Part shown: one piece after another, positions 18,857-28,700 of the stretch
Numbering within the stretch: position 1 is the stretch's first letter
Layout: the number at the start of each line of letters is the position of its first letter
DNA from: Sulfobacillus thermosulfidooxidans
GTDB lineage: Bacteria; Bacillota; Sulfobacillia; Sulfobacillales; Sulfobacillaceae
DNA: 64,000 nucleotides
Direction of reading: 5' to 3'
Assembly (NCBI RefSeq): GCF_001280565.1
Contig: NZ_LGRO01000001.1
Coordinates: 1 to 64,000 of the forward strand
The notes under the pieces: model-generated
What the model saw: only the letters and a program-made list of their open reading frames with translations
Database searches by the model: none
Told to the model about the DNA's origin: nothing
Made by a program: the position numbers and the translations under genes

Positions 18857-19735
18857 GTGAAACGGATGGAACACGTACGTTTAGTGATTATCACCGGTCT
18901 GTCCGGCGCTGGGCGCAGCGAAGCGATGCGCGTTTTTGAAGACTTAGGATATTTTTGTGTCGATAATTTACCTCCTAACTTGATTAGCAAATTTGCGGAA
19001 CTCCTGCAAAAAAGTCCTGAAGTTCAAGGAGCCGCTTTGGTGATGGATATTCGCGGCGGGGTATTTTTTTCCGAGCTGCAAGGATCTTTGAATGAACTGG
19101 ATAAAGGCCAATTACCCTATCAGATTCTTTATTTAGAAGCTGATGAAGAAACTTTAATCCGGCGCTATAAAATGTCCAGACGCCGCCATCCTTTGGAGAC
19201 GCAAGGACGATTGGTGGACGCCTTGCGCAAAGAGAAAGAGGCGTTGCGGGAACTCCGGGGTAAAGCCGATGTAATCATTGATACCTCGGGCTTGACGGCT
19301 CTCCAGCTTCGGCAGCGTATCTCCGATGTGTTTCGTCTTGATGGGACACAGTCCCTATTTCAAGTGCGGCTAGTGTCTTTTGGGTTTAAACATGGATTGC
19401 CGAAAGATGCTGATTTAGTGTTTGATGTCCGCTATTTGCCTAACCCTTATTATGTGGAGGAATTACGGAGTAAGACCGGGAATGACGAAGAAGTTGATCA
19501 ATATGTGATGCGTTTTCCCCAATCCAAAGAAACTCTCGACAAACTGGCCAATCTGCTTACCTTTTTGATTCCCCAGTTTCAGCAAGAAGGAAAACCGCAA
19601 GTCACGATCGGCATTGGCTGTACGGGTGGCCAACACCGGTCTGTGGTCTTCGCCAACCACTTGAAAGACTTGTTAACGCAAGCTGGGCATCAAGCGCTGG
19701 TCGAACATCGTGATTTGGACTTGCGGGAGGACTAA
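18857..19735 (+). CDS. rapZ: RapZ/YvcJ nucleotide-binding protein
   Basis: A 292-residue P-loop protein (Walker A TGLSGAGRS near residue 15) with the conserved DNLPPNLI segment and the C-terminal GIGCTGGQHRSV domain. In enterobacteria RapZ senses glucosamine-6-phosphate and guides RNase E; in Bacillota YvcJ binds nucleotides and its targets differ. It heads the conserved rapZ-yvcK-whiA cluster. The GTG at 18857 is given; ATG at 18866 with CGGAG 8 bases upstream is an equally good start. The yvcK start follows its stop by one base. Confidence 0.93.
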   Translation: MKRMEHVRLVIITGLSGAGRSEAMRVFEDLGYFCVDNLPPNLISKFAELLQKSPEVQGAALVMDIRGGVFFSELQGSLNELDKGQLPYQILYLEADEETLIRRYKMSRRRHPLETQGRLVDALRKEKEALRELRGKADVIIDTSGLTALQLRQRISDVFRLDGTQSLFQVRLVSFGFKHGLPKDADLVFDVRYLPNPYYVEELRSKTGNDEEVDQYVMRFPQSKETLDKLANLLTFLIPQFQQEGKPQVTIGIGCTGGQHRSVVFANHLKDLLTQAGHQALVEHRDLDLRED

Positions 19736-19736
19736 T

Positions 19737-21071
19737 ATGTGGCGGTTGTTGGTTCCGGGTTTAAAGCTCAAACGTTTTCTGGCTTTGATTGCTTTGGGAT
19801 TTATGGCACTAGGCGTGGCGATGGGGCTATCAGCCTGGATAGAACCTTATTTGTTTCCCTTTTGGCGTAGGCCGGTATTGGAAATGGTGTTATTTATCGT
19901 GGGCACCGTGTTGGTGGTGGGAGGATTTTGGGGATTGTGGCGCTCCATTAACGAGGTGCTGGGATCTGATAAATGGGCGGGATTATTGTACTCCCGGCGG
20001 CAACTGGCTAGAGGCCCACATATAGCCGCCTTAGGAGGCGGGACGGGAATGCCGTCGGTACTCAGAGGCCTCAAACATTACACCTCGAATTTAACGGCGA
20101 TTGTGACCGTGGCCGACGACGGCGGAAGTTCAGGGCGGCTGCGCGGTGATTTGGGCATGTTGCCGCCCGGAGACATTCGTAATTGTATGGTTGCTTTAGC
20201 CGACACCGAACCATTAATGGAACAACTTTTTCAGCACCGCTTTCAAGCCGGAGAATTAAAAGGCCACAGTTTTGGCAACTTATTTTTGGCGGCCATGGAA
20301 CAAGCCTCCGGGGATTTTGTCACCGCTTTACGGGAATCGAGCCGGGTTTTGGCCGTTCGCGGGACGGTTCTGCCAGCCACCCTGGAGCATGTCACGCTTC
20401 ATGCCACGCTGGTGACAGGAGCGCATGTGGAAGGGGAAAGTGCTATTGGACACAGTACTGACCGGATACAACGTATTTGGATGGATCCTCCTGATGCCAC
20501 TCCTCTTCGGGAAGCGGTGGAAGCGATCGTTGCTGCCGATATGGTGGTTTTGGGCCCAGGCAGTCTGTACACCTCTATTTTGCCGAATCTATTAATTCCA
20601 GCTATTGCCGATGCAATCCGGCAATCCAAAGGGATTCGAGTCTATGTGGCTAATATCATGACCCAACCCGGGGAAACAGCGAATTTTTCTGTCCGGGATC
20701 ATTTAAAAGCTATCGAAGATCATGTGGGACCTGGGCTAATCGATGTGGTTTTGGTGAACAACGAAAAGGTTCCCGAACGCCTGTTGCAAAAATACCGGAG
20801 GGAAGGAGCTGATCAAGTGACCTTTCAAGGAGAAGAATCACTGGTTAGCGGACAACCGATTATAATCTATGATAATCTACTTTTAGCAGATGGGGTCGTA
20901 CGTCACGATCCTGATAAGCTGGCACCGGCACTTTTGCGGGTGCTCCTCAAATTTCGCCCGAAGTGGGCTGAAGGGCGTTTGATCGACGCCTTATGGTTGG
21001 AAAATCGTTTACGGGAGCGACATCAACCGCGATGGGATGGTCATATGCCAGGCAAATCAAGGCCGAATTAG
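19737..21071 (+). CDS. yvcK: YvcK/GlmR (CofD-like) cell-wall carbon regulator
   Basis: A 444-residue protein with two N-terminal membrane segments (about 8-33 and 45-65) joined to a CofD-like domain: GGGTGMPSVLRGLK, TVADDGGSSGRLR and PGDIRNC are the UDP-sugar-binding loops. In Bacillus YvcK (GlmR) binds UDP-GlcNAc and stimulates amino-sugar synthesis by acting on GlmS, so it links functionally to glmS at 45381. The membrane-anchored N-terminus is not in the short Bacillus form but is common in other Bacillota. ATG at 19737 has GGGAGG 7 bases upstream. Confidence 0.93.
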   Translation: MWRLLVPGLKLKRFLALIALGFMALGVAMGLSAWIEPYLFPFWRRPVLEMVLFIVGTVLVVGGFWGLWRSINEVLGSDKWAGLLYSRRQLARGPHIAALGGGTGMPSVLRGLKHYTSNLTAIVTVADDGGSSGRLRGDLGMLPPGDIRNCMVALADTEPLMEQLFQHRFQAGELKGHSFGNLFLAAMEQASGDFVTALRESSRVLAVRGTVLPATLEHVTLHATLVTGAHVEGESAIGHSTDRIQRIWMDPPDATPLREAVEAIVAADMVVLGPGSLYTSILPNLLIPAIADAIRQSKGIRVYVANIMTQPGETANFSVRDHLKAIEDHVGPGLIDVVLVNNEKVPERLLQKYRREGADQVTFQGEESLVSGQPIIIYDNLLLADGVVRHDPDKLAPALLRVLLKFRPKWAEGRLIDALWLENRLRERHQPRWDGHMPGKSRPN

Positions 21072-21883
21072 CCCGGCTTCCTCAAGAAAAACGTCGGCTT
21101 TGCTTATGGGCAGAATTGCTCGGAATGGGCTCATATCTGGGCATGGAACAACTATCATCGGGGTTGGATGTCGGCAATGCCCTCGTGGCACGGCGCGCAT
21201 ACCACATCATGAAATGGTTGGGTCTATCGCCGCATATTACGGTAACACGCTCACGACGCCGGTTAGTCTTTCACGTCTCTTCCACGGAGCCTACTGCGGG
21301 AACCAACGAAAATCCCATTATGGGCTGTCCCAAAGCGTATTTACGCGGTCTTTTTTTGGCCCGGGGCTACTTAGCTGAACCCGAACGTGCAATTCATTTG
21401 GAAATGTGGATGAATGACCCCGAGCAATTTGATCTTGCCGAACGGATCTTGCTACCTCTTAAGATTCGGCCCAAAAGTTCCAGGCGGCGGGGGCGCGTTA
21501 TTCTTTATCTGAAAGATGGAGAACAAGTCGGGCGTTTCTTGACCCATATTGGTGCCCACCAAGCGGTTCTGGCACTAGAAAGTGCGCAAGTCATGAAAAC
21601 CATGAAAAATCAGGTTAACCGTTTGGTGAATTCGGAAACCGCCAACTTGCGGCGTGCTGTGGAATCAGGGTTGGAACAGGCTCGGATCCTTAAGGATCTT
21701 CTGAATAGCTCGCATGACGACATTCCGCCGGCGCTGAGGGAATTAGCCCTGTTGCGAATTGCTCATCCAGATTGGTCGTTAAAAGAATTGGGATTGGCTC
21801 TTCATCCGCCCCTTAGCAAATCGGCTGTCAATCACCGTATGCGGCGTCTTTTGCGCGGTTATGAAATGAGAACAACCAGTTAA
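21032..21883 (+). CDS. whiA: Sporulation/division regulator WhiA
   Basis: A protein of about 283 residues with the WhiA layout: an N-terminal LAGLIDADG homing-endonuclease-like domain (KAELARLPQEKRR, then LRGLFLARGYLAEP and the related segments around 110-190) and a C-terminal helix-turn-helix (LREL...SLKELGLALHPPLSKSAVNHRMRRL). It binds DNA and affects chromosome segregation and division. The ATG at 21032 gives the family N-terminus (SYARQIKAEL) and overlaps yvcK by 40 bases; GGGAG lies rather far upstream (14 bases), so the start is less certain than the gene. Confidence 0.92.
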   Translation: MGWSYARQIKAELARLPQEKRRLCLWAELLGMGSYLGMEQLSSGLDVGNALVARRAYHIMKWLGLSPHITVTRSRRRLVFHVSSTEPTAGTNENPIMGCPKAYLRGLFLARGYLAEPERAIHLEMWMNDPEQFDLAERILLPLKIRPKSSRRRGRVILYLKDGEQVGRFLTHIGAHQAVLALESAQVMKTMKNQVNRLVNSETANLRRAVESGLEQARILKDLLNSSHDDIPPALRELALLRIAHPDWSLKELGLALHPPLSKSAVNHRMRRLLRGYEMRTTS

Positions 21884-21987
21884 CTCTAGCCATTTTTTCA
21901 TCATTTTTGTGAAAAAGCTACCGTTCTGTCTGTTGTTTTGGCATAATGGTGAATTGTTAGAGTACTTTGACGAAACGCACCGTCGTG

Positions 21988-22016
21988 TCGACGGGGTGTA
22001 CCGCACAGCGTATAAT
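21988..22016 (+). promoter_or_regulatory. Probable promoter of the nuo operon
   Basis: TCGACG (21988-21993) and TATAAT (22011-22016) are separated by 17 bases, 80 bases before the nuoA start. The -35 overlaps a near-perfect inverted repeat (CACCGTCG and CGACGGGGTG, 21979-21999) that could be an operator. A single Rex-like half-site TTGTGAA with no partner lies at 21907-21913 and is not counted as a Rex operator. Confidence 0.5.
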
Positions 22017-22095
22017 TTACTTGTGAATCCGGTCACGTAAATTTGAATTAGCTATTTTAGTTCCTAACCTTTAACCAGATGGCGGGGGTGTTGTA

Positions 22096-22449
22096 TTGTT
22101 TACGCATTATACCGCGCTTTTGATTTATATCATCGTGGCCTTCCTTGTGGCTTTCGGCATGTCCTTTACCTCAGACTTGCTGGGACCTAAGGCACCGGGT
22201 GGATTGAAACGCACGACCTATGAGTCTGGAATCATCCCGGAGGCGCCGGTCGGATATTTTTCTGTGCGGTTTTATCGTGTCGCGATGTTTTTCATGATTT
22301 TTGATGTCGCCGTCATGGCGCTCTATCCATGGGCCATTAGTTTAACCAGCCTTCACCAAGCGGGATTCGTTAAAGCCCTAATCTTCTTAGTGGTCGTCGC
22401 TCTAGCGTTTGCTTACGTCTGGAATAAAGGGGGATTTCAATGGGATTAA
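22096..22449 (+). CDS. nuoA: NADH-quinone oxidoreductase subunit A
   Basis: A 117-residue membrane subunit of complex I with three helices and the family motif [12 protein letters not shown] in the loop after TM1. It forms part of the quinone-channel interface between the arms. The start is TTG at 22096, about 6 bases after GGGGGTG; there is no other start in range. It heads a complete nuoABCDEFGHIJKLMN operon and overlaps nuoB by 10 bases. Confidence 0.95.
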   Translation: MFTHYTALLIYIIVAFLVAFGMSFTSDLLGPKAPGGLKRTTYESGIIPEAPVGYFSVRFYRVAMFFMIFDVAVMALYPWAISLTSLHQAGFVKALIFLVVVALAFAYVWNKGGFQWD

Positions 22450-22955
22450 ATCTCACACAAAAAGAAACCGAAAAATCCTTGTTGCTCACCACTGTGGAGA
22501 AAATGGGGCGCTGGGCGCAGAAATCGTCGGTGTGGCCGGCAACCTTCGGGTTAGCGTGCTGTGCCATTGAGATGATGAGTGTGACCAATTCCCGCTATGA
22601 TTTAGCCAGATTTGGCGCCGAGGTCTTTCGGGCCTCCCCGCGGCAAGCCGACCTGATGATTGTTGCCGGACGTGTTAGCCAAAAGATGGCTCCTGTTCTG
22701 AGAACAATTTGGGAACAAATGCCCGAACCCAAATGGGTCATATCGATGGGAGCGTGTGCTTCCTCAGGTGGTGTGTTTGACAACTATGCCATTATTCAAG
22801 GCGTGGACCATGTGGTGCCGGTGGATATTTATGTTCCAGGGTGCCCGCCGAATCCTGAAGCGTTGATGTTTGGGATATTGAAATTGCAAGAACAAATTAT
22901 GCAAGGGATTCCTCCTAAATACCAACGCATGGCCATGGAGGGACACACATCATGA
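22440..22955 (+). CDS. nuoB: NADH-quinone oxidoreductase subunit B
   Basis: A 171-residue subunit holding the terminal [4Fe-4S] cluster N2. The ligands are visible as the adjacent cysteines of [20 protein letters not shown] and [11 protein letters not shown]. It passes electrons to quinone at the interface with NuoD. AGGGGGAT precedes the ATG, which lies within the last codons of nuoA; its own end overlaps nuoC by 4 bases (ATGA). Confidence 0.97.
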   Translation: MGLNLTQKETEKSLLLTTVEKMGRWAQKSSVWPATFGLACCAIEMMSVTNSRYDLARFGAEVFRASPRQADLMIVAGRVSQKMAPVLRTIWEQMPEPKWVISMGACASSGGVFDNYAIIQGVDHVVPVDIYVPGCPPNPEALMFGILKLQEQIMQGIPPKYQRMAMEGHTS

Positions 22956-23413
22956 ACCATAATGACCCCGATATATTAGAACGCTTGGCTGAGGAGTTTC
23001 CCGGGGAATTTACGGTGGTGGATGCAATTGACCAGCCAACGATCTCCACTTCCCTAAAACAATTGCTCGCCGTCATGCAATATCTGCGGGATCAGGCGCA
23101 ATACCGCATCTGCCTTGATGTTTTGGCCGTAGACTACTTGCCAGACCGTCCACGTTTTGAGCTGGTTTATCACTTATACAATCCGTGGAAACATGCCCGT
23201 ATCCGGGTTAAAGTGCGGGCGGGTATTAATGAAAAAGTTCCAAGTGTCACAGCCTTGTGGCCAGGGGCCAATTGGCCAGAACGTGAGGCGTATGACTTGT
23301 TTGGCATTCAGTTTGAAGGGCACCCCGATTTGCGCCGGATTTATTTACCGGATGACTGGGACGGGCATCCCTTGCGTAAAGATTATCCCTTAACAGGCAC
23401 ACGAGTTGATTGA
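22952..23413 (+). CDS. nuoC: NADH-quinone oxidoreductase subunit C
   Basis: A 153-residue peripheral-arm subunit (30 kDa family). The conserved segment [17 protein letters not shown] and the C-terminal [20 protein letters not shown] are both complete. It is separate from NuoD rather than fused as in enterobacteria. It is shorter than many homologues mainly at the N-terminus. Confidence 0.95.
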   Translation: MNHNDPDILERLAEEFPGEFTVVDAIDQPTISTSLKQLLAVMQYLRDQAQYRICLDVLAVDYLPDRPRFELVYHLYNPWKHARIRVKVRAGINEKVPSVTALWPGANWPEREAYDLFGIQFEGHPDLRRIYLPDDWDGHPLRKDYPLTGTRVD

Positions 23414-23424
23414 GAGGTGACGAT

Positions 23425-24633
23425 ATGGCCACTGAAAAGCCTGAATTGCTAGAAACCTCGGACGGCAATGACACCATGATTATTAATTTAGGGCCTCAGC
23501 ATCCGAGTACGCACGGGGTACTCCGCGTGCGCCTTGAGCTCGATGGAGAGCGGGTGGTGCATGCTGAGCCGGTGGTTGGATATTTGCATACAGGATTTGA
23601 AAAGACGGCGGAAAATTTAACTTATCAACAGTGTAATACGATAACGGACCGCTTAGATTATCTGGCGCCGATGACGAATAATTTGGCGTATGTGTTAGCG
23701 GTGGAAAAATTGCTAAATGTCGAAGTGCCTAAACGCGCTCAATATATTCGTGTCCTATTTGCGGAATTGACGCGCGTGGCCAGCCACTTAGTTTGGCTCG
23801 GCACCCACGTGATGGATTTAGGTGCGATGAGTTTATTTTTCTATACCATGCGGGAACGGGAGGTCATTTTAGATCTCATTGAAGCCGTCTCAGGCGTCCG
23901 CATGAACCCGAGCTATTTCCGAATTGGGGGACTGGCCTATGACCTTCCCGAAGGCTTTCACGACAAAGTTTATGCCTTCATTAAAGATTTTCCGCGGTGG
24001 ATGAAAACCTATCGTCATCTTTTTGATGGCAATCCTCTCATTAACGAGCGTCTGCAAGGCATCGCCGTATTGACCCAGGAGGATGCGTTAGCCCTCTCGG
24101 TGACAGGACCGAATTTGCGGGCTACGGGAATGCCTTTAGATTTGAGAAAAGATGAACCCTATTCATCCTATGACGATTTTGAGTTTAATGTTCCAGTTCG
24201 CACGGAATGTGATGCGTACGCACGCTTTTGGGTACGTGTCGAAGAAATGTACGAATCGATGAAAATCATCGAACAAGCGATTGACAAAATTGAACCCAAA
24301 GGACCTTATACCACCAGTGACCGGAAAATCAGCTTGCCTCCCCGAGAGGAGATTTACGGCAATATGGAGGCGTTGATTCATCAGTTCAAGTTGGTGACGC
24401 AGGGATTTCCCGTGCCCGCTGGCGAGGTCTATCAGGGTATCGAAGGCCCGCGGGGTGAAATTGGATTTTATATTGTGTCAGATGGTGGATCTAAACCCTA
24501 CCGGTGGCGGGCCCGGACCCCATCATTTTATAACTTGCAATCCCTACCGCAGATGTGTGAGGGCGGGCTTGTGGCCGACGTGATTACGGCTATTGGGAGC
24601 ATAGACATAATGTTGGGGGATGTCGACAAATGA
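23425..24633 (+). CDS. nuoD: NADH-quinone oxidoreductase subunit D
   Basis: A 402-residue subunit (49 kDa family) forming the quinone-binding pocket with NuoB. LGPQHPSTHGVLR contains the quinone-site histidines, and YLHTGFEKTAE and the C-terminal DVVITAIGSIDIMLGDVDK-like ending are typical. The ATG at 23425 is chosen because GAGAGGTGA lies just before it; a TTG at 23410 would overlap nuoC but has no site of its own. It overlaps nuoE by 4 bases. Confidence 0.97.
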   Translation: MATEKPELLETSDGNDTMIINLGPQHPSTHGVLRVRLELDGERVVHAEPVVGYLHTGFEKTAENLTYQQCNTITDRLDYLAPMTNNLAYVLAVEKLLNVEVPKRAQYIRVLFAELTRVASHLVWLGTHVMDLGAMSLFFYTMREREVILDLIEAVSGVRMNPSYFRIGGLAYDLPEGFHDKVYAFIKDFPRWMKTYRHLFDGNPLINERLQGIAVLTQEDALALSVTGPNLRATGMPLDLRKDEPYSSYDDFEFNVPVRTECDAYARFWVRVEEMYESMKIIEQAIDKIEPKGPYTTSDRKISLPPREEIYGNMEALIHQFKLVTQGFPVPAGEVYQGIEGPRGEIGFYIVSDGGSKPYRWRARTPSFYNLQSLPQMCEGGLVADVITAIGSIDIMLGDVDK

Positions 24634-25106
24634 AGCCTGAATGGATAAAGTGGGCTCAAGAAGCCAAAGAACAGTTTCCGGAAGCCAATTCGAGCCTATT
24701 GCCCCTTTTACACCGGATTCAACAGGCCGAGGGATGGTTGTCTGATGACACCATAAGGGACGTGGCTTCACTACTCGGTTTAACCACCCAGTATGTTGAA
24801 TCCGTGGCCTCATTTTATTCGTTGTTATATCGGGAAAAAGTGGGTAAGAATGTTATTCATGTCTGCGTCGGATTGTCTTGTGCATTAGCCGGAGCTGACA
24901 AGGTTATGGAAGAGCTGGAGCATAAACTCGGGATTTCCGAAGGTCAGACCACACCCGATGGAGAGTATACGTTATTAGAAGCGGAATGCCTCGCCGCCTG
25001 CAATCTGGCTCCCGTCGTCCAGCGCAACTTGCGCTACCATGGGCTCGTAAATACCGCTCAATTAGATGCGCTGTTGGCCGATGACGAAAAAGAGGTGAAG
25101 TCGTGA
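24630..25106 (+). CDS. nuoE: NADH-quinone oxidoreductase subunit E
   Basis: A 158-residue subunit with a thioredoxin-like fold and the [2Fe-2S] cluster N1a. Ligands are in HVCVGLSCALAG (two cysteines five apart) and ECLAACNLAPV (two cysteines four apart). It pairs with NuoF in the NADH-oxidising module. Start and stop overlap the neighbours by 4 bases each, showing tight coupling. Confidence 0.95.
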   Translation: MKPEWIKWAQEAKEQFPEANSSLLPLLHRIQQAEGWLSDDTIRDVASLLGLTTQYVESVASFYSLLYREKVGKNVIHVCVGLSCALAGADKVMEELEHKLGISEGQTTPDGEYTLLEAECLAACNLAPVVQRNLRYHGLVNTAQLDALLADDEKEVKS

Positions 25107-26395
25107 GTCAGAAATATTACTTATTACGCAACCGGGAAATTCCGGATATTGATCAAATGCCTGTGTATCTTGCCAACGGCGGCTACCAAGCCTTACGCAA
25201 AGCATTAAATGAATTTAAGCCCGAAGAACTTGTGGAGTTGGTTAAGAAATCGGGTCTAAGGGGACGAGGCGGAGCGGGATTTCCCACAGGCATGAAATGG
25301 GGATTTTTGCCTAATGATGGCCGAAAACGATATTTAGTCGTGAATTCTGATGAAGCCGAACCGGGAACTTATAAAGACCGCGAAATTATCGAACGCAATC
25401 CTCACCAACTTATTGAAGGCATTATCATTTCCAGTTATGCGACAAAAGCGCGCGAAGCCTATATCTATTGCCGCGGCGAGTTTCTCTTTGGTTCGGAACA
25501 ACTAAAGCGTGCCGTGCAAGAAGCATATGAACAGGGATTTCTCGGGGAAAACATTCTAGGATCGGGATTTTCTTTGGATCTGAAAGTGTACCGGGGCGCG
25601 GGGGCCTATATTTGTGGAGAAGAATCCGCTTTATTGGAATCCCTTGAAGGCAAGCGCGGCAATCCCCGTCTAAAGCCGCCTTTTCCCGCTATTGCAGGGT
25701 TGTACGGCGGTCCAACGGTGGTCAATAATGTGGAAACAATCACTAATATCCCCGCAATTGTGACCTACGGGGCAGAATGGTACACCTCGATGGGAACCGC
25801 CAAAAGCCCCGGATTAAAAATATTTAGCGTCAGTGGACGCGTCAATCGTCCAGACAATTATGAAATTCCGCTTGCCACCCCTCTTCGCACCCTGATTGAG
25901 GATTATGCCGGAGGTGTATTGCCGGGCCGCAAGATTAAGGCAGTCATTCCAGGCGGAAGCTCAGTGCCACTACTTACGCCCGATAAATTGGACACGCCCT
26001 TGGATTATGAATCGGTTTTGCAGGCGGGTTCCATGTTGGGGTCCGGAGGCTGTATCGTGCTCGACGATCAGGTGTGCATCGTAGGCGCGACCGCAAGGCT
26101 CGTGAAATTTTACCGGGAAGAATCATGTGGAAAGTGTACGCCGTGCCGAGAAGGAACGTACTGGATGACCGATATTCTCGAACGAATTGAACACGGTTTG
26201 GGCACACCTGCCGATCTCGACACGCTGTTGGATGTTGCCGACAATATCGGCGGAAAATGTTTCTGCCCACTTGGTGATGCATCACTAGGTGTGCTGGTTA
26301 GTGCCATGAAATACTTCCGTGACGAGTTCGAAGCCCATGTCTTTGAACACGCATGTCCGATGGGAGCGAAATTATATGATACGGTTAACCATTGA
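25103..26395 (+). CDS. nuoF: NADH-quinone oxidoreductase subunit F
   Basis: A 430-residue NADH-binding subunit. GRGGAGFPTGMKW is the NADH/FMN-binding glycine loop, followed by YRGAGAYICGEESALLES for FMN, and the N3 [4Fe-4S] ligands are in ESCGKCTPCREG with the fourth in GGKCFCPLG. It oxidises NADH and starts electron flow. The GTG start at 25103 has GAGGTGAAG upstream. Its 3' end overlaps nuoG by 20 bases. Confidence 0.97.
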   Translation: MSQKYYLLRNREIPDIDQMPVYLANGGYQALRKALNEFKPEELVELVKKSGLRGRGGAGFPTGMKWGFLPNDGRKRYLVVNSDEAEPGTYKDREIIERNPHQLIEGIIISSYATKAREAYIYCRGEFLFGSEQLKRAVQEAYEQGFLGENILGSGFSLDLKVYRGAGAYICGEESALLESLEGKRGNPRLKPPFPAIAGLYGGPTVVNNVETITNIPAIVTYGAEWYTSMGTAKSPGLKIFSVSGRVNRPDNYEIPLATPLRTLIEDYAGGVLPGRKIKAVIPGGSSVPLLTPDKLDTPLDYESVLQAGSMLGSGGCIVLDDQVCIVGATARLVKFYREESCGKCTPCREGTYWMTDILERIEHGLGTPADLDTLLDVADNIGGKCFCPLGDASLGVLVSAMKYFRDEFEAHVFEHACPMGAKLYDTVNH

Positions 26396-28700
26396 TGGTC
26401 AAGAAGTCACCGTGCCTGAAGGCACGATGATTGTCGATGCCGCAGCTAAATTAGGCATTGACGTTCCGATTTACTGCTATCATCAATCTTTAGGCCCCTT
26501 AGGCGCCTGTCGTATGTGTCTCGTGCAGGTGGAGAAAATGCCTAAACTGGTCACCGGCTGTACCACGGCGGTGGCTGAAGGGATGGTTGTGCATACCAAA
26601 GGCGACGCCGTTGAAAAAGGTCGAAAAGGAGTTCTCGAGTTTCTTTTAATTAACCACCCTTTAGATTGTCCAGTGTGTGATAAAGGGGGAGAGTGTTATC
26701 TTCAGGATTATACCTTCGAATATGGTCCGGGCCGGGGACGCTTTCAAGAGCCCAAGATTCAAAAAGTTAAAGATGGGCCCATTAACGAGTTTGTGTTAAT
26801 CGATCAAGAACGCTGTGTATTGTGTCAACGCTGTGTGCGTTATATGAACGAATATGTCGGCGAAGGCCAATTGTTGTTGGAGGGACGGGGCGTTGAAACC
26901 GTCGTGACGACCGTTAACCATGAACCAGCAACCAGTGTGTTTACTGGGAATGTCATTGACTTGTGTCCAGTGGGTGCTTTGTTGTCTGCGCCGTATCACC
27001 ATAAAGGTCGTCCTTGGAATATTGACCGGCAAACCACGATTTGTCCCCAATGTCCTGTCGGTTGCGCCAGCAAAATGACAACTCGGGAAAGTCATATTAT
27101 CCGGATGGAAGGCCGGCCGATCCCGGAGAGAGACTGGGGCTTTTTATGTGACCGGGGTCGATTTGGTTATGACTTTGGGTATCATCCGTTGCGTGTTCTA
27201 GATTCTGTCGTCCAAGGTGAAACCTTATCCAGTGCGCAAGCTATGCGTGACACGGCTGAATGGATGAAGGAAACGCTCAGGGAATATGGGTACGGCAGCA
27301 TTGGCTTTATCTTAGGAGGCCATTTTACCTCTGAGGAAGCGTATTGGATCAAACAATTTGCTCAGGATGTTGTGCATAGTCCGCAATGTGCCACAGTCCG
27401 CAATGTGCCGGGGTATCTTCCCATGAGTTTAAATGGCACATTTGAGGATATTGCCCTAAGCCATACGGTGGTTTTTGTGGGCGTTGATCCCTATGAAGCT
27501 GTGCCTGTCGTTCATCTCAAATTGCGAGATCGCTACAAACACTTTCCCGCCCTTCAGGTCGCAGGGGTTGGACCGAGGAAATTAACCCGCCCGACGTTAC
27601 CGGGAGAAAATTATATTGTGCCTAGTGAAGATGAAGCGGTGTTATTTGCTCAAGCATTATTTATGGCCAAAGACGATGACCCTATTGCGCAAACACTCGT
27701 GCAACAGGTGAAAGATTATCCGTTACCGGTACCCGCGGATGCACTAAAAGCGTTCGGCGAATCGCTTCTAAATTCGCCGTATTTAACGCTGTTATGGGAT
27801 GGCGAAAATCCGGAGATGGAGCAAATTTTCACAGCTTTACGCGCTATGCGCGAAAATCCTACTGCCATCTTACCGACTTTTGGCCCCGTGAACTGGCGCG
27901 GATATGAGTGGGCCGGCATTCCGACACGTTACGAAGCGGTGCGGGATTTATTGGTGAAAGCCAAAAATGGGGAAATTCGCATGCTGATATTGTGGGGCGC
28001 AGACTTATTACGTGACTTTCCCGACAAGGCATTGGCAAAGGAGGCCTTAGAGGCTGTGGATTACGTCATTTCGGCGCAAATCCGGCCACCTTTGGATATG
28101 CCCTATGTCGACGCGTTACTGCCAGTCGCAACCTGGGGAGAAGTGGAAGGAACCTATGTCAACATGGAAGGGCGCATTGCTTTGGCGGCCGCTGGGGTGC
28201 AGCCGCCTGGCCAATCTCGCCCAACAAAAACGTATCTGGTGGGTTGGGCCCGGTTATTTAAGCAGGTTTTTGGCACCGAAGACTTGTGGGATCTCTTTGA
28301 CACCGTAGCGGGTGATTTAATTCCTCGCAATCAAGATGCAGAGCAATCGCTGGTCGTACCCATTACGCGGCCAGTGGCTTCTGACGATCCGTCGCTATGG
28401 CGGGTCATTCACGGCGAATGGGTTTTTGAAAATGGCATTCCATCTGAAATTCTGGAACCCCGTTTCACGCCATTTGTTGCCCGCATTCATCCGGATGAGG
28501 CCAAAGCCTTGCAAATCCCCGAAGAGGGTGGATACGTGGATGTGATAACCTCCTCCGGAACATTGACGCTAGGCGTTAGACCGGATGATGCGATTCCTCT
28601 TCGAACATTATGGGTTCCGAGAACCTCTCACTATGACTGGATTACCGATCTTCACGACGTGAAAGAGCTTAGCCGCCGTGAGGAGGTGAAGAGCCTGTGA
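26376..28700 (+). CDS. nuoG: NADH-quinone oxidoreductase subunit G
   Basis: A 774-residue iron-sulfur subunit. The N-terminal ferredoxin domain carries N1b (CYHQSLGPLGACRMC and a later Cys), followed by the His-Cys3 cluster N5 (HPLDCPVCDKGGEC) and N4 (CVLCQRCVRYMNE). The next motif, CPQCPVGC with a fourth Cys in GFLCDRGR, is the extra cluster N7 found in only some bacteria. A large molybdopterin-oxidoreductase-like region without catalytic function follows. ATG at 26376 has GGGAGCG upstream and begins the normal domain (MIRLTIDGQEV). Confidence 0.95.
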   Translation: MIRLTIDGQEVTVPEGTMIVDAAAKLGIDVPIYCYHQSLGPLGACRMCLVQVEKMPKLVTGCTTAVAEGMVVHTKGDAVEKGRKGVLEFLLINHPLDCPVCDKGGECYLQDYTFEYGPGRGRFQEPKIQKVKDGPINEFVLIDQERCVLCQRCVRYMNEYVGEGQLLLEGRGVETVVTTVNHEPATSVFTGNVIDLCPVGALLSAPYHHKGRPWNIDRQTTICPQCPVGCASKMTTRESHIIRMEGRPIPERDWGFLCDRGRFGYDFGYHPLRVLDSVVQGETLSSAQAMRDTAEWMKETLREYGYGSIGFILGGHFTSEEAYWIKQFAQDVVHSPQCATVRNVPGYLPMSLNGTFEDIALSHTVVFVGVDPYEAVPVVHLKLRDRYKHFPALQVAGVGPRKLTRPTLPGENYIVPSEDEAVLFAQALFMAKDDDPIAQTLVQQVKDYPLPVPADALKAFGESLLNSPYLTLLWDGENPEMEQIFTALRAMRENPTAILPTFGPVNWRGYEWAGIPTRYEAVRDLLVKAKNGEIRMLILWGADLLRDFPDKALAKEALEAVDYVISAQIRPPLDMPYVDALLPVATWGEVEGTYVNMEGRIALAAAGVQPPGQSRPTKTYLVGWARLFKQVFGTEDLWDLFDTVAGDLIPRNQDAEQSLVVPITRPVASDDPSLWRVIHGEWVFENGIPSEILEPRFTPFVARIHPDEAKALQIPEEGGYVDVITSSGTLTLGVRPDDAIPLRTLWVPRTSHYDWITDLHDVKELSRREEVKSL

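Noticed and set aside
21900-21925. Rex operator in front of nuoA
   Set aside because: Only one half-site (TTGTGAA) is present; the facing half does not match.
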